A stretch of 49,947 nucleotides of DNA from Bacteroidales bacterium (lineage in GTDB: Bacteria; Bacteroidota; Bacteroidia; Bacteroidales; F082). This document shows, one piece after another, positions 44,740 through 49,947 of this stretch. Made by a program: the position numbers and the translations under genes. The stretch covers positions 1 through 49,947 of the forward strand of contig JANJXG010000067.1 in assembly GCA_024709145.1 (NCBI GenBank). Reading direction: 5' to 3'. The notes beneath the pieces are model-generated. The model did no database searches. It was not told the origin of the DNA and was given only the letters and a program-made list of their open reading frames with translations. Position 1 is the stretch's first letter. Every line of letters starts with the position of its first letter.

Positions 44740-44756
44740 AAATAGATTCGGTATTT

Positions 44757-44772
44757 AAGTATTTATATTCCT
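44757..44772. promoter_or_regulatory. Degenerate copy of the AAGTA-N6-TACTT motif at nrfH
   Basis: AAGTATTTATATTCCT keeps the left half-site AAGTATTT exactly and 5 of 8 bases of the right half. It lies in the nrfH leader, downstream of the -7 box. Weak on its own; listed for its resemblance to 30335-30350 and 33179-33194. Confidence 0.3.
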
Positions 44773-44783
44773 AAATTCTTGTA

Positions 44784-44814
44784 CAAAAGTACAACCAAAG
44801 CAATGATTCTGCAA
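44784..44814 (-). promoter_or_regulatory. nrfHA promoter
   Basis: On the minus strand TTG (44814-44812), 20 bp, TACTTTTG (44791-44784): a good consensus match about 45 bp upstream of the nrfH ATG. The rest of the 44740-45047 gap shows no gene and only a weak TATATTTC (44903-44910) for the photolyase. Confidence 0.6.
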
Positions 44815-45047
44815 GTCAAAAAGTCGATAATAAGTTAATTTAGAACGACTCTAAATTATACATATTATCATGTTTCATCAATATACAAACTATCTATTAT
44901 GCTATATTTCAGCGCTTTAATAATCTACATTGATTTATTCTCTGAGAAAACAAAAGTATATCTGCTCCACATTCCATTCAGAAATCGCAGAGATCAGAAT
45001 GGACTAGCAAAACCAATCGGGCTTTTTTTTGTTTGTTAAAGAAAAAA

Positions 45048-46346
45048 ATGATCAACATATTTTGGTTCAGACGAGACCTGCGTCTTGATGACAACCACGG
45101 GCTTTTTAAAGCTTTGAAAAGTGGACTGCCTGTGCAACCACTCTTTATTTTTGATTCGGAAATCCTTAACCGATTAACAAGTAAAAATGATCCGCGGGTA
45201 CAATTTATTTACAATCAATTGTTTGAGATCCATCAGACATTGAAAAAGTTTAATGTGGGTTTGCAGATAGAAATTGGGAAGCCGGTTGACATTTTTGCAA
45301 GGATGATTCAAAAAGGAAGTGTAAAACAGGTTTTCGCAAATCAGGATTATGAGCCTTACGGACAACAAAGAGATCAAGCCATTCAATCACTCTTAAAAAG
45401 TCATGGCATTGATTTTCATTTGTTTAAAGATCACGTTATTTTTGCTCCAGGTGAAATACTGAAAGCAGACCAGCTACCCTACACTGTTTTTACACCCTTT
45501 TCCAAGCGCTGGAAATTACAGCTTACACCAAATCAGGTTGAACCATTTGACCCAATATCTTTATTTTCAAATTTTGTCAGGACAGAGTTTAGTTTTCCAG
45601 ACCTGGAAGCAACCGGATTTAGGCCAGCTTCGATTCAGGTGCCTGCCATGAAGATTGAAGCATCGATTATTGGCAATTATGCAAACAACCGGAACTTCCC
45701 ATCTTTGGCCGGCACCTCATTGGCCGGGACCCATTTGCGCTTTGGAACGGTTAGCATACGCAGACTTGTTAAAATGGCTTTACAAACCAGTGAGACCTGG
45801 CTGAATGAGTTAATATGGCGGGAGTTTTTCATGCATATCCTGTTTCATTTTCCGCATTCTGCCAATCAGAATTTTTACCGGAAGTACGATCCATTACAAT
45901 GGCTTAATGATGAATCGGCCTTTGAAGCCTGGACAGCAGGCAAAACCGGTTATCCTCTTGTTGATGCCGGAATGCGCGAGCTTTTAGCTACAGGATTGAT
46001 GCACAACCGCGTGAGGATGGTGACAGCAAGTTTTTTAACCAAGCACTTACTCATTGACTGGCGATGGGGAGAAGCCTGGTTTGCTGACAAATTGCTAGAT
46101 TATGAGATGGCATCTAATGTTGGAAATTGGCAATGGTCAGCCGGGACAGGCTGTGATGCAGCTCCATATTTCAGGGTATTTAATCCGACAGAACAATTAA
46201 AAAAGTTTGATCCTGAGCTAAGTTACGTCAGAAAGTGGTTGCCTGAATTTGACAGTTTTGGCTATATACAACCCATTGTGCAACATAACTTTGCCCGTGA
46301 CCGCGCATTACTTGCTTATAAAAAAGCACTTACACCGCAGCTGTGA
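45048..46346 (+). CDS. phr: Class I deoxyribodipyrimidine photolyase
   Basis: The ATG at 45048 (MINIFWFRRDLRLDDN) gives 432 aa; an in-frame TTG lies at 45033. The N-terminal antenna domain has FWFRRDLRLDDNHGLF; the FAD domain has ETWLNELIWREFFMHILFHFP, GKTGYPLVDAGMRELLATGLMHNRVRMVTASFLTKHLLIDWRWGEAWFADKLLDYEMASNVGNWQWSAGTGCDAAPYFRVFNP. This last block (WRWGE, NVGNWQW) is the FAD and DNA-lesion pocket of CPD photolyases. It uses blue light to split pyrimidine dimers. A photolyase suggests that the organism sees light. Cryptochrome-DASH is less likely on length and motif. Confidence 0.93.
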   Translation: MINIFWFRRDLRLDDNHGLFKALKSGLPVQPLFIFDSEILNRLTSKNDPRVQFIYNQLFEIHQTLKKFNVGLQIEIGKPVDIFARMIQKGSVKQVFANQDYEPYGQQRDQAIQSLLKSHGIDFHLFKDHVIFAPGEILKADQLPYTVFTPFSKRWKLQLTPNQVEPFDPISLFSNFVRTEFSFPDLEATGFRPASIQVPAMKIEASIIGNYANNRNFPSLAGTSLAGTHLRFGTVSIRRLVKMALQTSETWLNELIWREFFMHILFHFPHSANQNFYRKYDPLQWLNDESAFEAWTAGKTGYPLVDAGMRELLATGLMHNRVRMVTASFLTKHLLIDWRWGEAWFADKLLDYEMASNVGNWQWSAGTGCDAAPYFRVFNPTEQLKKFDPELSYVRKWLPEFDSFGYIQPIVQHNFARDRALLAYKKALTPQL

Positions 46347-46385
46347 TTGGCTTTTTTCCTTTTTTTTGTGCTAAGAAAAAATCTT

Positions 46386-47579
46386 ATGAATACTTTCAAA
46401 CTTATTGAAGTCCTTGATCAAACTACTGAAAAAGAGTGGCTTGATTTCCCTGCCCGATTATATTGCAATGAAGCTTCCTATGTCAGACCATTTGACAATG
46501 ATGTAAAAAAGCTTTTCAACAAAGAAAGTAATAAACTTCTGCGCAAAGGTGGTGAGGCCATTCGATGGTTGCTAAAAGATGACGAACAAAAAACCGTTGG
46601 CCGAATTGCAGCTTTCATCGATCCCAACACGGCACGCAACAATGACCAGCCAACTGGCGGATGCGGCTTTTTTGATTGTATCAATAATCAGCAGGCTGCA
46701 AATCAACTTTTTGATGCTGCCAAAGAATGGCTGCAACATCGTGGTATGGAGGCTATGGATGGGTCGATTAACTTCGGTGACAGGGATAATTTCTGGGGAG
46801 TATTGGTAGATGGGTATACACAAGCAGTGTATAACATGCCATATAATTTTCCATACTACAGCCAACTTTTTGAGAACTATGGTTTTCAAAACTATTTTAA
46901 TCAATATACCTACCGACGGATGATAAGTAACGAAGGCCTTAGTGAAACCATCCTTGAAAAAGCTGCCCGTATCAGAGCCAATCCTGATTATCATTTCGAG
47001 ACCATACAATGGAAAAAGAAGGAAAAGTTTGCCGATGACTTTATGGTGATCTATAACAAGGCCTGGGGTGTGATTCCAGGTGTAAAACTGATAACAAAGG
47101 CGCATGCAATGGCTTTACTCAAGCAGCTTGAGCAAATACTCGATAAGCGGTTGGCTCATTTTGGCTATTATAAAGGTGAGCCTATTGCATTCTTTATCAT
47201 GATGCAAGATTTGAATCAAATTATTGGTGATTTTAATGGAAAACTGACCATCCTAAACAAAATCCGCCTGATGTACAGACTCAAAATTCAAAAGAAATGT
47301 GACAGGATTATCGGCAGGATATTCGGTATTGTACCTGAGCATCAGGGAAAAGGTATTGACGGGGCCTTGATTTTACATTTCAGAGATATTGCCCTTCAAA
47401 AGAATTTTCCTTACAAGGAATTGCAAATGAACTGGATAGGAGATTTCAATGCGCCCATGATGAAAGTGGTAGAAAATATTGATGCCAGAATTTATAAAAC
47501 CCATGTGACCTACCGAATACTTTTTGATCCAACAAAACCATTCGTCAGAGCAAAAAGACAACAAAAGGATTTAAAATAG
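46386..47579 (+). CDS. Bacteroidota GNAT-like protein, 397 aa
   Basis: The chosen ATG (46386, MNTFKLIEVLD) gives 397 aa; the frame opens at 46347. The C-terminal half resembles a GNAT acetyltransferase: GRIFGIVPEHQGKGIDGALILHFRDIAL fits motif A of acetyl-CoA binding (R/QxxGxG/A-like). The N-terminal half (EKEWLDFPARLYCNEASYVRPFDNDVKKLF, GRIAAFIDPNTARNN) also has a GNAT-like flavour, so this may be a tandem fold. No substrate can be assigned. Convergent with the M15 peptidase gene (5-bp gap). Confidence 0.75.
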   Translation: MNTFKLIEVLDQTTEKEWLDFPARLYCNEASYVRPFDNDVKKLFNKESNKLLRKGGEAIRWLLKDDEQKTVGRIAAFIDPNTARNNDQPTGGCGFFDCINNQQAANQLFDAAKEWLQHRGMEAMDGSINFGDRDNFWGVLVDGYTQAVYNMPYNFPYYSQLFENYGFQNYFNQYTYRRMISNEGLSETILEKAARIRANPDYHFETIQWKKKEKFADDFMVIYNKAWGVIPGVKLITKAHAMALLKQLEQILDKRLAHFGYYKGEPIAFFIMMQDLNQIIGDFNGKLTILNKIRLMYRLKIQKKCDRIIGRIFGIVPEHQGKGIDGALILHFRDIALQKNFPYKELQMNWIGDFNAPMMKVVENIDARIYKTHVTYRILFDPTKPFVRAKRQQKDLK

Positions 47580-47584
47580 CCAGT

Positions 47585-48508
47585 TTACCAGCTAACTTTA
47601 AATCCACGGGTATCGAGGTGCACAAATCCACGATGTGAACCGTTGCTTTTGTAAATTCCTATCCCACCTGCAAGCCAGGCATTTTCAGCATCAGCATCAA
47701 TTTCATCAATGAAAGATGCCAATTGTCTTACATCCTTCATGTCAATTGTACCATCGCCATTTAGATCGTCCATGGCCATATTCCGGTCATTATCAAGGTA
47801 AATATCTGCAGCATCGCCATAAACATGCCGGCTGTTTTTCCCATTTCCTATGCTACCGTTATAATAAGGTGTCCGATACCCACTCATCACGTGCAGGTTT
47901 TCAACATCGATGCCTTTTGAATTCATTTTTTCAATTAACAGTTCCAGTTTGAAAATCAATTTAGGTGAAATAATGACATATTGAGGAAAACCTGCTTGTT
48001 GCCTGGTAAGGAAGTCTTCGAGTTTGAAGTGCTCGCTGACAGAAGTTTGCCTGTTTTCGAGCGTTACTTCAATCATTCCTTCAGGAAGGTTGTATTGGTT
48101 GAGACTTCTATAAATGGCTAAAGGATAATCACCTACGATAAAATGAGAGGATTCATTCTTTATGTCCACCAAAGGTTTCATCACCATAATTTTCAAGATA
48201 TTTGTATCGAAAACGGTTCGGACAATTAATTCATAGATTCCGGGCTTCGAAGGCACTTTCCAGGTAATTTTTTTCCCGGTGGTGTCAGTATGAAGTAATG
48301 AATCAGCAAGGTATAGTTGAAAAGCAGCAGGGTTGGGAATTTGATCGAAGATCAGACTATCACCAGGCATCGCAGATAAGCTGAACAACTTAAAACGGAG
48401 TGGAATGCCGTTGACTTTGATAAACTGACTGCTTGGATAATGCGCATAAGCGGCAGTTAATCCAAACCCGAAAATCACTAAAACGACAAAATAAAATCTA
48501 ACTTTCAT
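47585..48508 (-). CDS. Exported M15-type D,D-carboxypeptidase-like protein with EF-hand insert
   Basis: The ATG at 48508 gives 307 aa with a signal peptide (MKVRFYFVVLVIFGFGLTAAYA); the frame opens at a TTG upstream. The C-terminal 120 residues have the M15/DUF882 zinc pattern: YRTPYYN, His228 and Asp235 in SRHVYGDAADIY, and a final His297 in FVHLDTRG. Between them sits DLNGDGTIDMKD (248-259), a canonical 12-residue EF-hand or dockerin calcium loop, followed by a helix. The N-terminal 200 residues look like a beta-rich adapter domain. It probably trims peptidoglycan peptides, and lies next to an L,D-transpeptidase gene that needs such trimming. Confidence 0.82.
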   Translation of the reverse strand: MKVRFYFVVLVIFGFGLTAAYAHYPSSQFIKVNGIPLRFKLFSLSAMPGDSLIFDQIPNPAAFQLYLADSLLHTDTTGKKITWKVPSKPGIYELIVRTVFDTNILKIMVMKPLVDIKNESSHFIVGDYPLAIYRSLNQYNLPEGMIEVTLENRQTSVSEHFKLEDFLTRQQAGFPQYVIISPKLIFKLELLIEKMNSKGIDVENLHVMSGYRTPYYNGSIGNGKNSRHVYGDAADIYLDNDRNMAMDDLNGDGTIDMKDVRQLASFIDEIDADAENAWLAGGIGIYKSNGSHRGFVHLDTRGFKVSW

Positions 48509-48570
48509 TGCCGGCAAAGATAGTCACAATTATAAAGCAGGCAGGTTGACCTGGAACTTAGTTCAATTTT

Positions 48571-49947
48571 TTAAAACCCAAAGGGTTGATTAAGAGCTTC
48601 AATCAGTGCATCATCACGTTTGTAAATGTCTGATTTGAAATAGAAATTCTGGTTGAATCCAATACCTGCTGTCCAGTAAAGCAGCAAAATCGGAATGCGT
48701 TCCTTCAGGTTAATTGTGATTGTTTTACCAGAAGCAACCTCTGATTTCAACCTTTCTTGTGTCCAACCCTCGTGATTTCCAACTAGCAATTCTTCGGCCA
48801 AAGCATATATTTCTTTTGTTCGGATACAGCCGTGGCTGAAGGCTCGCAGATCGCGTGTGAAAAGGCCTCTTGATGGTGTATCATGAAGATAAATGCTGTG
48901 ATCGTTGGGAAACATAAACTTCATTTCACCTAAAGCATTTTTAGGACCTGGCTTTTGCCTGAACATATACGGAAAATTTGCTTCGGTATATTTGCTCCAG
49001 TTTAAAGCTTTGTGATCCAACACTTTTCCTGTGGAAGTGACGACTTCCATGTTTTCCTTATCGAGATAATCGATGTTTCTCTTTTGATTCGAAAGGTATT
49101 GAGCGTTCAGACTCCGCGGTACAGTCCAGGTAGGATTTAGGACAATATAGCTCATCTGACTTTTAAAAACTGGTGTCTGGGTTTGGTTTTTTCCTACCAT
49201 AACAGGTGACGTCAGCACTTCAAGGCCATCATCGATCAGGTATAACTCAAAGCCTGCAATGTTTACGGCGATGTATCTTTTTTCAAGGTTCTGCAAAACC
49301 CAGCGGCCTCTTTCAAGATTTGCCCTGATTTGCTGAATGCGGTAATCAACAGGTAAATTTAATGCTTCGAGTGTTCCTTTGCCAATGTTGCCATCCGCTT
49401 CAATTCCATATTTTTTTTGAACACCCTTCATAATTTCAACCAATCTGGCATCATACACCATGCTGTCAGCTGGTTGATAAGGTTCCATTTCATTCGTTAT
49501 CAAAAGCCGCTTTCTGAGTGCCACCAAACGCTCGTCGCGGTTACCGCTTTTGATTGTTGTACCGGTTGGTATGCTATCCCATCCTCCCTCTGACTCATAT
49601 TTCCGATATTCTGCCAATTTCTTTTTTAAACCGGAATACATATAATGGGAAGGTCTGACCTTATCGAATTCTTCTTTTATTGTGTTGGATTCCAAAGCTT
49701 TTTGAAATCTTTGAGCAGCATTCGGGAATCTTTCCTTGTAAGTGGCAGTTTCGATGTTCCAGTTATTTTTGAGTGTGTTAGGGTCGACCTTTCCAGAAAG
49801 TAAATGAGCAGCGGCTGTCAACAAAGACTCGGAGAGCATCAGATCAAATTGAGCAAAAGCTTTGGCATCAATCGATTTATTGTTCTTAAATTCTTCATAT
49901 AAAGTGCTGATTTCATGATGTCTGTAATCCTGTGGGTCCAGTCCGTC
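48571..49947 (-). CDS. L,D-transpeptidase, YcbB-like (N-terminus cut by window)
   Basis: The frame is open to the right edge of the window and starts outside it; 458 residues are visible. The scaffold domain (GLDPQDYRHHEI... FDLMLSESLLTAAAHLLSG) is typical of the large YcbB/LdtD type. A peptidoglycan-binding-like segment (MKGVQKKYGIEADGNIGKGTLEALN) precedes the YkuD catalytic domain, which has LHDTPSRGLF and the nucleophile Cys in FSHGCIRT. It forms 3-3 cross-links or attaches proteins to peptidoglycan in the periplasm. It lies just upstream of the M15 carboxypeptidase gene (62-bp gap to that ATG), consistent with one wall-remodelling unit. Confidence 0.92.
   Translation of the reverse strand, partial: DGLDPQDYRHHEISTLYEEFKNNKSIDAKAFAQFDLMLSESLLTAAAHLLSGKVDPNTLKNNWNIETATYKERFPNAAQRFQKALESNTIKEEFDKVRPSHYMYSGLKKKLAEYRKYESEGGWDSIPTGTTIKSGNRDERLVALRKRLLITNEMEPYQPADSMVYDARLVEIMKGVQKKYGIEADGNIGKGTLEALNLPVDYRIQQIRANLERGRWVLQNLEKRYIAVNIAGFELYLIDDGLEVLTSPVMVGKNQTQTPVFKSQMSYIVLNPTWTVPRSLNAQYLSNQKRNIDYLDKENMEVVTSTGKVLDHKALNWSKYTEANFPYMFRQKPGPKNALGEMKFMFPNDHSIYLHDTPSRGLFTRDLRAFSHGCIRTKEIYALAEELLVGNHEGWTQERLKSEVASGKTITINLKERIPILLLYWTAGIGFNQNFYFKSDIYKRDDALIEALNQPFGF

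Noticed and set aside
46572-47105. A 177-codon open frame antisense to the GNAT-like gene
   Set aside because: Contained in a gene with clear domain content on the other strand; no supporting start signal.
1-49947. tRNA, rRNA, CRISPR array, insertion sequence, prophage or toxin-antitoxin pair
   Set aside because: None was found by reading the gaps and protein products; intergenic gaps are short and accounted for. A dedicated covariance-model scan was not possible here.

Overview
The window comes from a Bacteroidota chromosome, probably an environmental anaerobe or facultative anaerobe close to Bacteroidales/Marinilabiliales. Supporting signs are a T9SS-type C-terminal sorting domain, PorT-like and TonB-dependent outer membrane proteins, low G+C, weak Shine-Dalgarno sites, and repeated promoter matches to the Bacteroidota form TTG-N19-22-TAnnTTTG. 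I see no rRNA, tRNA, CRISPR array, transposase, integrase or phage gene. The window reads as normal chromosomal backbone with one unusual accessory-looking operon.

Layout. 1-520 has no gene. 521-8114 holds a secreted T9SS protein, an SDR-VOC pair, an aminotransferase-gamma-glutamyltransferase pair and a second SDR. 8223-10469 is a minus-strand operon: NicO/UreH-like metal transporter, outer membrane barrel, redox repressor Rex. 10591-15201 has truA, an uncharacterised protein and two convergent acyl-CoA dehydrogenases. clpC and gyrA diverge at about 18 kb; gyrA is followed by a TPR protein. Then come a secreted MsrA, an SSB-like DUF3127 protein, an EamA transporter, a Rossmann protein and kdsA (22-25.5 kb).

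25517-30304 is the most interesting part: a tight five-gene minus-strand operon. It encodes a signal-less solute-binding-fold protein, a cysteine-rich UreG/HypB-like GTPase, an ABC ATPase with no permease, an 81-aa double-CxxC protein and a PepSY membrane protein with a propeller-like exoplasmic region. I know of no described system with this composition and infer an intracellular metal-handling or cofactor-maturation machine.

30525-33169 is a complete unit of promoter, TPP riboswitch, TonB-dependent receptor and terminator, so the receptor very probably imports thiamine or a precursor. After it come a beta-barrel porin with a cupin, a patatin, a K+/H+ antiporter, purEK, a TM1266-like small regulator with a Rex-like operator, a 975-aa receiver/ATP-grasp protein, the nitrite reductase pair nrfHA, a photolyase, a GNAT-like protein, and two peptidoglycan enzymes (M15 carboxypeptidase with an EF-hand insert, and an L,D-transpeptidase cut by the window end).

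Regulation. A palindrome AAGTA-N6-TACTT occurs upstream of both the GTPase/ABC operon and the porin-cupin unit, with a degenerate copy at nrfH, suggesting a shared regulator. Two Rex-like sites are present, one overlapping the promoter of the TM1266-like gene. Six hairpin terminators mark unit boundaries.
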